64,000 bases of DNA, from the NCBI RefSeq assembly GCF_040359615.1, contig NZ_CP132942.1:3348001-3412000 (forward strand), read 5' to 3'. The DNA is from Tunturibacter psychrotolerans (GTDB lineage: Bacteria > Acidobacteriota > Terriglobia > Terriglobales > Acidobacteriaceae). The notes below the pieces were generated by a model. That model saw only the letters and a list, made by a program, of their open reading frames with translations, did no database searches and was not told the origin of the DNA. This document shows, in pieces, positions 51,389 to 59,777 of this stretch. A program made the translations under genes and the position numbers. Every line of letters starts with the position of its first letter. Positions within the stretch are counted from its first letter, which is position 1.

Positions 51389-51955
51389 AGGCCGCCATTT
51401 TACACAGAACGCCTCGTTCCTGGACTCTTCTTTGTAAGTTACTGCTGAGAGGGTGGTTACACTCGATCGCTAACAAAGACGTGCAAAATATTGTTCTTGA
51501 ATGACTTACGGTCGAAGAATATGAAGTAGCTTAGCTACTCGTTGGCCTGTCACGTTTATTCAACCGTTACTTTGAGTTTATCTGGTTTGGGTAACTGATA
51601 CGCCATGCGATTCTCATTATCTGACGCGGGTTTTTGCGGCTTGGGGGCTTGACAAGGTTTGAAAGGGTTGGATCGCTGACGATTTCTGGTTCTCAAGGAG
51701 AGGAAGGGCGGAAGCAGCAAGGGCAAAGACGAAATACCGGGGTCCTTCGAACTGGGTTGCTCATAAAGTGCCGTGAGCAACTTCGCTCAGGATGACGAGT
51801 GTTTGGGTGAAGGGAAGACCGAGAACCAGTGAGAGTAGGCAACAGAAAAGATGTAGCGAACCTCTTCCGCTTGAGTAGGGGATAACGGACAAAGGGTAAG
51901 CAAAGGCAGACGGCAAGAGTCGGTGCTAGGCTGCTGAGGGGTACATGGAGTCAAG
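51389..51955. other. Intergenic region with dispersed-repeat pieces
   Basis: No gene is supported. It holds an AGCAAGGGCAAAGACGAAAT motif near 51714 and the split repeat at 51738-51800. Confidence 0.5.
51738..51800. repeat. Dispersed repeat interrupted by a 28-base hairpin
   Basis: CCGGGGTCCTTCGA and TTCGCTCAGGATGACGAG look like halves of one palindromic repeat. Between them sits a hairpin with perfect arms GTTGCTCA (51756-51763) and TGAGCAAC (51774-51781). Confidence 0.5.
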
Positions 51956-52594
51956 ATGATTTTTGATATTGAGAAGATAAAGGCGCGTGAGACCTATAAC
52001 CTGCTGATCGGGTTGGTTGCGCCTCGACCGATTGCGTTGGTGACGAGTATGAATCATGAGGGCAGGATGAATGCTGCACCTTTCAGTTCTTACAACTACC
52101 TCTGCACAGATCCGCCGATTATCGGGATGGGTGTGACGAATCGGCCTTCGAGTGATCATGTGCCGAAGGATACGGCGCGGAATATTCGGCGGACAGGGGA
52201 GTTTGTGGTGAATGTGGTGACCGAGGATATCGCGCAGCAGATGAATATCTGCGCTACGGATTTTCCGGCGGAGTTCGACGAGTTGGAGATGGCTGGATTT
52301 ACGACTGCGCCGTCGCATGTGGTGAAGGTGCCCCGCATTGCGCAGGCGCATGCTGCGCTCGAGTGCAAAGAGTTTACGACGATGGAGATTGGCCGGTCGC
52401 GGATTGTGTTGGGGCGAGTAGTTTCGATTTATATCGAGGACAAATTTGTCGATCCGGCGGGGCCTTATGTTCTGTCGGAAGAGTTGCATGCGATTGGAAG
52501 AATGAATGGGTTGGGCGCTTATGTGAAGACTCGGGATTCGTTTTTGAATATTCCGCGAATTCCTTTTGAGGAGTGGGAGAAAGGGAAGCGCTAG
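51956..52594 (+). CDS. Flavin reductase family protein
   Basis: 212 residues of the FMN-binding split-barrel fold: LVAPRPIALVTSMNHEGRMN near 18 and AAPFSSYNYLCTDPP, DTARNIRRTGEFVVNVV, and ALECKEFTTMEIG later. Family members reduce flavins or bind FMN for a partner enzyme. Partner unknown. A four-residue upstream frame (ATG at 51947) ends in ATGA with this start, and might couple translation. Confidence 0.92.
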   Translation: MIFDIEKIKARETYNLLIGLVAPRPIALVTSMNHEGRMNAAPFSSYNYLCTDPPIIGMGVTNRPSSDHVPKDTARNIRRTGEFVVNVVTEDIAQQMNICATDFPAEFDELEMAGFTTAPSHVVKVPRIAQAHAALECKEFTTMEIGRSRIVLGRVVSIYIEDKFVDPAGPYVLSEELHAIGRMNGLGAYVKTRDSFLNIPRIPFEEWEKGKR

Positions 52595-52655
52595 GGTATC
52601 TATACATCGGGCTGGTGTAACTCGGGCAACTGCGTTAGCTCCGCGAACTCTGCGA

Positions 52656-52661
52656 TATACT
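52656..52661 (+). promoter_or_regulatory. -10 element before the 464-residue gene
   Basis: TATACT ends ten bases before the GTG at 52672. CGCGCCCATC between them has no ribosome-binding site, again suggesting a leaderless start. Confidence 0.4.
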
Positions 52662-52671
52662 CGCGCCCATC

Positions 52672-54066
52672 GTGTATTCCGCAAAACCGAATTCCCCAAA
52701 ACCTGAATTTCGCAAGACGGAGACGCTTGTGCCCAACTCAACACTCCAGCAATCAACCGACATTCATGCGAAAGCCCTGGCGATCAATCTGGAGGCTTCC
52801 TTCTATGGAACGTTTGCCGAGATTGGAGCCGGTCAGGAGGTGGCGCGTTGGTTTCTGAGCGTTGGCGCTGCCTCGGGAACGGTCGCGCAAGCCATCTCGG
52901 CATACGACAAGACCGTTAGCGACGACATCTACGGTGCTGGCACGCGTTACGTTTCCAAGGAGCGTCTGCTGGCAATGCTCGATCACGAGTATGAGATTCT
53001 GCTTACTCGGCTTGGTAAAGACCGCGGCGCACATACACGATTTTTCGTTTTCGCGGATACTGTCGCCACGCGAAACTATCAGGGGACCAATGAACAGCAC
53101 GGTTGGCTTGGTTTCCGCTTTCAAGCCGAAGCCGGTGGTGAGCCGAATCAGATTCTCCTCCACATCAATCTGGGGGATTCAACTGCGCAGCTGCAGCAGC
53201 AGGCTATCGGCACGCTTGGCGTGAATCTGATTTATGCGTCCTATCATCAGCGGTCTTCGCCGGACGCCTTTCTGGCTGGGCTGTTTGATGATTTATCTCT
53301 TGAGCGGCTGGAGATTGACGTTCTGGAACTAAGTGGCCCTGTGTTCGCTGGTGCAGACTCGCGGCTGTGGTGTCTGAATCTGCTCCGCGCGGGGATGTCA
53401 CGTGCTTTGGTCTTCGATTCCGAGGCCAAGGTGGTCGAGCCAGCTACTCCTCTTCGCAAGCGTCCACTCATCGTGCAACGTACCTTGCACGGCCATCCTG
53501 GTCCATCTGCTCCCCAAGTGATTGAGGCAGCGCGACAGAAGTTACTGGCTGAAGGGATCCCCACCGATCGCGAACCTCTAGCCGTCCTCGAACTGAACGC
53601 TCAAAATCTCGAAGGCCCGGCGGCTTCTGATAGTGCGGAGCTGCTGGCTCTGATCGAGCAGCTTGCTCCTTTAGGCACCGTTGTGGTCAGCAATTATCCG
53701 GAGGGCTACCAGGCTGTTAATTACTTTCGCCGCTATACGGCTGCGCCCATCCGGGTGGTTCTCTGGATCTCCATGTTTCTTCATTTGATGGAAGAGACGG
53801 TGTTTCAGTCTTCGCCCGGCGCCGTGTTGGAAGGCTTCGGTCGCTTGCTCTCCACCGACGTTACGGTCTACGTCGCTCCCATGCAGAAGGACGCGTTGGT
53901 CGCTGCGCTGGGCGGCTTTCCCGAGGGTCTTTTGCGGGAGTCGGCTGGCCGCGATCTGATGACCCTGGACGATTTTTTACCGATGCCACCGTTGGATCAT
54001 CTCTTCCGCTATCTTCGCGCCGCAGGTCACATCGTTCCTCTGGAGGATGCGCAGGCCAAAGCCTGA
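52672..54066 (+). CDS. Conserved protein of unknown function
   Basis: 464 residues, cytoplasmic, without signal peptide or membrane helix. Typical stretches are LEASFYGTFAEIGAGQEVAR, SAYDKTVSDDIYG, TRYVSKERLLAMLDHEYEIL and NEQHGWLGFRFQ. Homologues across bacteria carry inconsistent names such as nicotinate-nucleotide adenylyltransferase or even TonB-dependent receptor; I see neither a HxGH-type nucleotidyl motif nor a barrel, so I do not adopt either. About 30 residues before LAINLEAS may be non-conserved. Convergent with the pseudo-receiver gene. Confidence 0.8.
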   Translation: MYSAKPNSPKPEFRKTETLVPNSTLQQSTDIHAKALAINLEASFYGTFAEIGAGQEVARWFLSVGAASGTVAQAISAYDKTVSDDIYGAGTRYVSKERLLAMLDHEYEILLTRLGKDRGAHTRFFVFADTVATRNYQGTNEQHGWLGFRFQAEAGGEPNQILLHINLGDSTAQLQQQAIGTLGVNLIYASYHQRSSPDAFLAGLFDDLSLERLEIDVLELSGPVFAGADSRLWCLNLLRAGMSRALVFDSEAKVVEPATPLRKRPLIVQRTLHGHPGPSAPQVIEAARQKLLAEGIPTDREPLAVLELNAQNLEGPAASDSAELLALIEQLAPLGTVVVSNYPEGYQAVNYFRRYTAAPIRVVLWISMFLHLMEETVFQSSPGAVLEGFGRLLSTDVTVYVAPMQKDALVAALGGFPEGLLRESAGRDLMTLDDFLPMPPLDHLFRYLRAAGHIVPLEDAQAKA

Positions 54067-54087
54067 GAGCGATTGGCACACGTTCTC
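54065..54087. terminator. Small hairpin between convergent genes
   Basis: GAGAGCG pairs with CGTTCTC (one G-U) around a 9-base loop, overlapping the end of the 464-residue gene. No long T-run. Confidence 0.35.
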
Positions 54088-54105
54088 TTATGGTGAATCG
54101 GTGAG

Positions 54106-54963
54106 TTATGTTGTTTTGAAGTGCGGGGGGGAGTCGAGGTACTTGATCAGAACGACTTCGTTGCCGATTTCGTTGTAGATCAATTCGTCCACTGTCCCGG
54201 CTGCCACTAGAAGACCATATCCACCGGGACGCATTCCTTCCTGCTCGCGCTGCATGATGTGGTTCGTAGGATCATCGGTCGGGTTTGCAATGGCCGCGTG
54301 GCTGAGGGATTCGCGGCGGAATCCGGCGCCGGGGTCACGCAGGTAAAACACCATCGATCTTCCGGTGCAAATGCTGGTGACTTCGACGACCTGCTCGGGA
54401 TTAAAAGCTGCTCCGTGCTCCATTGCGTTCATCAGGATCTCTCGCAATGCCAGCATCATGTCGAGCTGTATGTCCTCTGGTAACTGTGCGTTGAGTTCTT
54501 TGGCAAAGGTCATGAGGCGCTCAGCGTTGACAACGCGGCAATTTACACGGACTGACACCCAGCCGGGGCGAGCGGATAGAACATGAATGTCGTCGCGCCA
54601 TTGGCTGTCAGAGGCCGCGCGACGCGCCAGGTTCGCGATGTTGTATGGGTCAAACGGGGGTGTGAAGCAGGCGAACACACGAGCACGGAGAGCGGCGATG
54701 ACACCATCGGGAGTGCCGTGACTGGCGAGGACAATGCACTTGACGCCAGGCCTGATGGCGCGCATCTCCTCGAGCAGGGCCAGGTCTTCGTCGAGGGCAC
54801 TGTCGGGACTGGTGATGACAACGCCGAAAGATCGCTTGCGCAATCGTTGCAGGGTGTCGACGTGCCCGGCTGAATGCTCCAAAGGCAAACCCGCAGCAGT
54901 GAGTGCACTGCTGATCTCCTGGCTGACTTTGGCGTGACTTCCAATAACGAGGACCCGGCTCAT
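54106..54963 (-). CDS. Pseudo-receiver fused to an RsbW-like ATPase domain
   Basis: 285 residues. The first 115 have the receiver fold pattern, but the acidic pair is GSH (VLVIGSHAK), the acceptor region reads VVITSPDS without the usual Asp, and the Lys-Pro switch is TPPF. It is therefore unlikely to be phosphorylated. The C-terminal domain (about 150-280) is a serine-kinase/anti-sigma ATPase: LALREILMNAMEHGAAFNPE (N box), DPGAGF (G1), GGYGLLVA (G2). It may hold a sigma factor or an anti-anti-sigma partner. No STAS-domain gene is nearby. Confidence 0.85.
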   Translation of the reverse strand: MSRVLVIGSHAKVSQEISSALTAAGLPLEHSAGHVDTLQRLRKRSFGVVITSPDSALDEDLALLEEMRAIRPGVKCIVLASHGTPDGVIAALRARVFACFTPPFDPYNIANLARRAASDSQWRDDIHVLSARPGWVSVRVNCRVVNAERLMTFAKELNAQLPEDIQLDMMLALREILMNAMEHGAAFNPEQVVEVTSICTGRSMVFYLRDPGAGFRRESLSHAAIANPTDDPTNHIMQREQEGMRPGGYGLLVAAGTVDELIYNEIGNEVVLIKYLDSPPHFKTT

Positions 54964-55069
54964 AAGACACTCCGAGGCAGCGGACTAGCTGATCCTGAGA
55001 ATATTATCGCGCAAACTCAGTGCATGACAGGATATGAAGGAAGAAAGTCGGCTTCGCTGATGTGAAGAT

Positions 55070-55915
55070 TCAGGACAAGTATTCCTTGAGCCAGGGGTCG
55101 CTGGAGTGGACGAGCTCTTCGGTGGTGCCGTCGAAGACTACTTTGCCTTCGTTGAGGACCAGGAATTTGGTGCTGTCGTCGATGCCGTTGTTGGGGATCT
55201 GCTCGACTTTTTCGGTTTGCTTGTTGAAGCGGCTGCGGGCGAGCAGGTAGGCGTCCTGAATGCGGTGAGTGATGACGAGCGAGGTGGTTTGGGTGACGTC
55301 GCGCTGCTTGATGACGAGGTCGATGATGGTGGTGGAGGTGATGGGGTCGAGGCCGCCGGTGGGGGAGTCGTAGAGGATGAGGTCGGGATTGGTGATGATG
55401 GCGCGGGCGATGGAGACGCGGCGGCGCATTCCTCCGGAGAGTTCCGAGGGGAATTTTTGGATTGTGTTTTCGAGCGCCACGAACTGGAGCGCTTCGACTA
55501 CGCGACCGTGAACCTCTTCCTCGGGGACATGATCTTCGTGGAGGCGGTAGGCGACGTTGTCACCGACCGAGAGGGAGTCGAAGAGGGCCGACTCTTGAAA
55601 GACCATGCCGATGCGGTTGCGGAGTTTGAAGAGATCGATCTCGCGCATGGCGGATACGTCGTGGCCGAAGACGTGGATGGAGCCGGTGTCGGGCTTGAGG
55701 AGGCCGTTGACGAGCTTCATGAGGACGGATTTGCCGCCGCCGGCGGGGCCGAGGATGATGCGGGTTTCGCCACGCTGGACGGTGAAGGAGATGTTCTGGA
55801 GGACGGGTTTGACGTCGAAGATGATGGAGACATCGTCGACGACGACAATGGGCTCCTGCGAGTCTGGCTCCTGCTGGAGGGTTGCGGTTCCGGATTGGGC
55901 GAGGTCTGCCGTCAT
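55070..55915 (-). CDS. mlaF: MlaF-type lipid ABC transporter ATPase
   Basis: 281-residue ATPase energising intermembrane lipid transport. Walker A GPAGGGKS near 57, Q-loop MVFQESALFDSLSV, signature LSGGMRRRVSIARAI, Walker B LILYDSPTGGLDP, and H-loop LVITHRIQDAYLL. C-terminal extension of about 40 residues. It starts 17 bases after mlaE, in one operon. MlaD, MlaC and MlaB are not visible in this window. Confidence 0.92.
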   Translation of the reverse strand: MTADLAQSGTATLQQEPDSQEPIVVVDDVSIIFDVKPVLQNISFTVQRGETRIILGPAGGGKSVLMKLVNGLLKPDTGSIHVFGHDVSAMREIDLFKLRNRIGMVFQESALFDSLSVGDNVAYRLHEDHVPEEEVHGRVVEALQFVALENTIQKFPSELSGGMRRRVSIARAIITNPDLILYDSPTGGLDPITSTTIIDLVIKQRDVTQTTSLVITHRIQDAYLLARSRFNKQTEKVEQIPNNGIDDSTKFLVLNEGKVVFDGTTEELVHSSDPWLKEYLS

Positions 55916-55932
55916 GATTGGATTCTGGCCTC

Positions 55933-56712
55933 TTACCTGCCGAAGACGCCGATCATGGCGCGAGTGACGAGGAGGTCGACGATGATGATAAAGACCGAGG
56001 AGACGACTACGGCCTGGGTGGTGGCTTTACCGACGCCCTGGGTGCCGCCTTTGGTGTTCATGCCGAAGTAACAGCCGACGGTGGCGATGATGAAGCCGGA
56101 GAAGAGCGGCTTGGTGAGGCCCTGGACGATGTCTCCGTACTGAAGGGCTCGGTAGGAGTTGTGAAAGTAGGAGGAGCCGTTGAGTCCGAGCAGCGCGACG
56201 CTGACCAGAGCGCCGCCGGCGATACCGCAGGCGTCGGACATGATGGTGAGGAAGAAGAGCATGAAGATGGTGGCGTAGAGGCGTGGGGTGACGAGCTTGC
56301 GGACGGGGTCGGTGCCGAGGGCTCGCATGGCGTCGATCTGCTCGGTGACCTTCATAGAGCCGATCTCGGAGGCCATTCCGGAGGCGTTGCGACCGGAGAC
56401 CATGAGGCCGGTGAGGACGGGGCCCAGCTCCTTGACCATGGAGAGGGCGACGAGGTTGCCGGTGAGGCTGACGGAGCCGAAGGCCTCAAGCGAAGTGGCG
56501 GACTGGAGGGCCAGCACACAGCCGGTGAAGAAGCCAGTGAGGACGACGATCGGCATGGAGCCGACGCCGATGTAGTCCATCTGGGCGTAGATATCCGCCA
56601 TGTAACGTGGGCGGGTGAAGAGGTTTGCGACGGCGCGCCAGGACAGGATGGAGTAGTCCTGGATCGAGGCAAGTCTTTGCTTGGCGAAGATCTCTGGAGA
56701 GACAAAGGGCAT
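55933..56712 (-). CDS. mlaE: MlaE-type lipid ABC transporter permease
   Basis: 259-residue permease with about five membrane helices and the MlaE family motifs GVGSMPIVVLTGFFTGCVLA, VKELGPVLTGLMVSGRNASG, GSMKVTEQIDAMRALGTDP and GTQGVGKATTQAVVVS. It works with MlaF to move lipids between inner membrane and envelope carrier. A TGATAAT -10 lies 15 bases before its ATG. Divergent from the hopanoid dehydrogenase gene over 115 bases. Confidence 0.93.
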   Translation of the reverse strand: MPFVSPEIFAKQRLASIQDYSILSWRAVANLFTRPRYMADIYAQMDYIGVGSMPIVVLTGFFTGCVLALQSATSLEAFGSVSLTGNLVALSMVKELGPVLTGLMVSGRNASGMASEIGSMKVTEQIDAMRALGTDPVRKLVTPRLYATIFMLFFLTIMSDACGIAGGALVSVALLGLNGSSYFHNSYRALQYGDIVQGLTKPLFSGFIIATVGCYFGMNTKGGTQGVGKATTQAVVVSSVFIIIVDLLVTRAMIGVFGR

Positions 56713-56827
56713 GTTTATGTGGCTCAGATTATCAGATGCGGAGGTTGCGGCAAGGATTGCAGGTTCTTTAGGGGGTTAGGAGGCGATGGAAGGTGCATCG
56801 AGGGTGTCGGGATGAGAAGATAGAAGA

Positions 56828-57898
56828 GTGAAAGCTGAGATGACGGCGGCGGTGTTGTACGGCAAGGAAGATCTGCGGCTGGAACGCGTGGCAGTGCCGC
56901 AGGCCGAGGCCGGAGAGTTGGTGGTTCGCGTGGGCGCCGCGCTGACATGTGGGACGGATTTGAAGGTCTATCGGCGAGGCTACCACGCCATGATGCTGAA
57001 GCCGCCGATTCCGTTTGGGCATGAATTGGCGGGGGTGGTGGAGGAGGTTGGCGCCGGGGTGACGGCGTTCAAGGTGGGGGACCGGGTAGTGGCATTGAAT
57101 TCGGCGCCGTGTGATGCGTGTTTTTTCTGCAGGCATGGACAGCAGAACTTGTGCGAGGACCTGCTTTTCAACAATGGGGCTTACGCGGAGTTTATTCGGA
57201 TACCGGCGCGGATCGTCCAGAAGAATACGTTGTTGGTGCCGGATGGGATTCCGCTGGAGTATGCGGCGCTGACCGAACCGCTGGCTTGTGTGGTACGGGG
57301 GCTGGAGGAGAGTGGAGCTCGGGCCGGGGACACCATGGTGGTGATCGGAGCGGGACCGATCGGGTTGATGTTCATGCACGCGGCGGAGATTGCCGGCCTG
57401 GATGTGATTGCTGTGGTGAAACGCGAGAACCAAGTGGGCGCGGCAAAGCTGTTTGGGGCGAGCGAGGTGGTTCTGGTGGATGCGGTGAAGGATGTTGTTG
57501 CGGCTACGCGCGCCTTGACGAATGAGGGACGGGGAGCAGATATCGTGATCGAAGCCGTGGCGATCCCCGCGACGTGGGAGTGGGCGGTAGATATGGTGCG
57601 GAAGGGCGGCCTGGTGAACTTCTTTGGTGGGCCGCCGAGCGGGACGAAAGTGAAGCTCGATACGAATCGGTTGCACTACGGGGACATTACGTTGAAGGCG
57701 AGTTTTCACCATACCCCCGCGACTTGCAGGACAGCATTTGAGTTGGTGACGAGTGGACGGTTCAAGTGTGCTGAGTACATTACGGGACGTGCGGGGCTCG
57801 ATGAAGTGCCGGCGATCTTTGCAGGCATGATGGACAGGAATAATGGTTGGGCGAGGGATATCAAGACGGCGGTGCTTCCAGAAGGTGGGCCCCGATGA
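56828..57898 (+). CDS. Zinc-dependent medium-chain dehydrogenase leading the hpnCDE operon
   Basis: 356 residues, paralogue of the dehydrogenase after hpnG. Catalytic zinc ligands Cys 41, His 65/Glu 66 and a Glu in LTEPLACVV; structural zinc Cys 95, 98, 101 and 109, the same spacing as the paralogue; Rossmann motif GAGPIG. Start GTG 56828 or ATG 56840. Its stop overlaps the hpnC start (ATGA), so it is translationally coupled to squalene synthesis genes. Substrate unknown. Confidence 0.88.
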   Translation: MKAEMTAAVLYGKEDLRLERVAVPQAEAGELVVRVGAALTCGTDLKVYRRGYHAMMLKPPIPFGHELAGVVEEVGAGVTAFKVGDRVVALNSAPCDACFFCRHGQQNLCEDLLFNNGAYAEFIRIPARIVQKNTLLVPDGIPLEYAALTEPLACVVRGLEESGARAGDTMVVIGAGPIGLMFMHAAEIAGLDVIAVVKRENQVGAAKLFGASEVVLVDAVKDVVAATRALTNEGRGADIVIEAVAIPATWEWAVDMVRKGGLVNFFGGPPSGTKVKLDTNRLHYGDITLKASFHHTPATCRTAFELVTSGRFKCAEYITGRAGLDEVPAIFAGMMDRNNGWARDIKTAVLPEGGPR

Positions 57899-58836
57899 GT
57901 GAGACGACTGCAACGCAATATGCGCTGGTGGGCGCCCCGCTGGAGTATTTGACGCCGTTAGAGAGGCCGACTCTTGCAGAGGCGCAGGCGTGGTGCAGAG
58001 AGCTTGCGACGACGCACTATGAGAACTTTCATGTAGCGACGTTCTTCCTTCCGGCTAAGGTGAGGCCCCACTTCGAGAGTATCTACGCCTATTGCCGTGT
58101 GGCGGATGATCTGGGGGATGAGGTAGAGGATCGCGGGGTGGCGACCCGGCTGCTGAATTCGTGGGGATCAATGCTGGAGGAGTGTTACGACGCGCCCGAG
58201 CGATCGATGCATCCGGTGTTTGTGGCACTGCATGAGACGATTCGAGAGTGCGATCCGCCGCGACAGCTTTTTCTGGATCTGCTGCATGCGTTTCGGATGG
58301 ATCAGTACAAGACGGAGTATGAGAGTTGGGAGGAGTTGCTGGAGTACTCGCACTACTCGGCGAATCCGGTGGGACGGCTGGTGCTTTGGGTGTGCGGGTA
58401 CACGGATGAAACACGGGCGTTGATGTCGGACAAGGTTTGTACGGCGCTGCAACTGGCGAACTTCTGGCAGGATGTGGTGGAGGATAAGGAGCGGGGAAGG
58501 CGGTATATTCCTGCAGAGTCGATGCTGCGGTTTGGGGTGGAGGAAGGGCAGATCGAGGGTCGGGTGTTTACGCCGGAGTTTCGCGGGATGATGCAGGAGT
58601 TGGTGGTGCGGACACGGGCGATGCTGATTGAAGGTGGTGAGATCAGCCTGCATGTGGATAAAGAGCTGAAGGTGGTGCTGGACCTGTTTCGCAAGGGTGG
58701 CGAGGCGATTCTGAATGGCATCGCGAGGCAGGACTTTGATGTGCTTCGTGGCAGGCCTGTGGTGTCGAAGGCGCGAAAGGTGGGGTTGCTGATGGAGGCG
58801 CTGGCCGGCAAGGTGCGCGCGGGGATGACCTCGTGA
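57895..58836 (+). CDS. hpnC: Squalene synthase HpnC
   Basis: Converts hydroxysqualene-type intermediates in the three-enzyme HpnCDE route to squalene. 313 residues, trans-isoprenyl synthase fold. First Asp-rich motif YCRVADDLGDE (Asp 71, 72, 75), second LANFWQDVVEDKERGRRYIP. The ATG overlaps the stop of the dehydrogenase, and the end overlaps hpnD by four bases. An upstream in-frame start (57847) lies within the previous gene and is not needed. Confidence 0.95.
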   Translation: MSETTATQYALVGAPLEYLTPLERPTLAEAQAWCRELATTHYENFHVATFFLPAKVRPHFESIYAYCRVADDLGDEVEDRGVATRLLNSWGSMLEECYDAPERSMHPVFVALHETIRECDPPRQLFLDLLHAFRMDQYKTEYESWEELLEYSHYSANPVGRLVLWVCGYTDETRALMSDKVCTALQLANFWQDVVEDKERGRRYIPAESMLRFGVEEGQIEGRVFTPEFRGMMQELVVRTRAMLIEGGEISLHVDKELKVVLDLFRKGGEAILNGIARQDFDVLRGRPVVSKARKVGLLMEALAGKVRAGMTS

Positions 58837-59777
58837 CGAATGCTGAAGCTTATGCCGTGTGCGCAGGGATTGCGCAGCGGGAAGCTAAAAATTTTTATTA
58901 TTCGTTTCGCGTTCTACCGGAGCACAAGCGGAATGCGATGTGCGCGGTGTATGCGTTTATGCGGCGAGCGGACGATATCTCCGATGATGAGGCGCTGCCG
59001 GTAGCGCAGCGGCGGGTGGTGATGGGGGATTGGCTTGAGGCGTGGCGTGCGGCGCGGCGAAGTGGAGTGTCGGAGGACCCGGTTTTTGTGGCGTTGAATG
59101 ATACGCAGAGGAAATTTGCGATTCCGGATGCTCTGCTGGAGGATCTGGTGCGGGGCACGACGATGGACCTGGACATCGAGGGAAGCCAGGCGGGGATGGT
59201 TTCTGTAACTGAAACGGTGGCAGATAAGACGCAGACGCTGCAGGTGTACCAGGATTTCGAGGGGTTATATCGGTACTGTTACCTCGTCGCTTCGGTGGTG
59301 GGGCTGGTTTGTATCCGGATCTTTGGGTATACAGACCCTCGGGCGGAAGATTTGGCGGAAAAGACCGGCGTTGCATTTCAGTTGACGAATATTCTGCGAG
59401 ACGTGAGCGAGGATGCAGAGCGCGGTCGGATCTATCTTCCACTGCAGGATCTGAGTGCCGGTAGGGTGGAAGTGAAGCAGTTGTTGCAGGTGGTTCGGCG
59501 AGAGGCTGAGACTAAGGTTGTGCGGAGTTTGTTGGCGCAGGAGGCGGCGCGGGCGCTTGTGTACTATGCTGCGGCGGAGGAGTTGCTGCCGCTGATCGAT
59601 AAGGATAGCCGCGCGGCGCTGTGGGTTCTGGTGACGATCTACCGCGGGCTTCTCGAACGGATTATGGCGAAGAACTATGATGTTTTTTCTGAGCGCGTGA
59701 GTGTGCCGACCTCGAGGAAACTGATGATTTTGGCGCAGGGGATGGGGATGGCTGTGCGCAACCGGATGGTTTCGTGA
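58833..59777 (+). CDS. hpnD: Presqualene diphosphate synthase HpnD
   Basis: Condenses two farnesyl diphosphates to presqualene diphosphate. 314 residues. Asp-rich motif MRRADDISDDE (47-53) and QLTNILRDVSEDAERGRIYL. Starts at GTG overlapping the hpnC stop, and its stop overlaps the hpnE GTG. The overlap chain hpnC-hpnD-hpnE indicates stoichiometric expression. Confidence 0.96.
   Translation: MTNAEAYAVCAGIAQREAKNFYYSFRVLPEHKRNAMCAVYAFMRRADDISDDEALPVAQRRVVMGDWLEAWRAARRSGVSEDPVFVALNDTQRKFAIPDALLEDLVRGTTMDLDIEGSQAGMVSVTETVADKTQTLQVYQDFEGLYRYCYLVASVVGLVCIRIFGYTDPRAEDLAEKTGVAFQLTNILRDVSEDAERGRIYLPLQDLSAGRVEVKQLLQVVRREAETKVVRSLLAQEAARALVYYAAAEELLPLIDKDSRAALWVLVTIYRGLLERIMAKNYDVFSERVSVPTSRKLMILAQGMGMAVRNRMVS

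Noticed and set aside
51556..51780. 74-codon minus-strand frame
   Set aside because: It reads through the dispersed repeat pieces and ends in low-complexity Pro/Lys sequence; no start signal.
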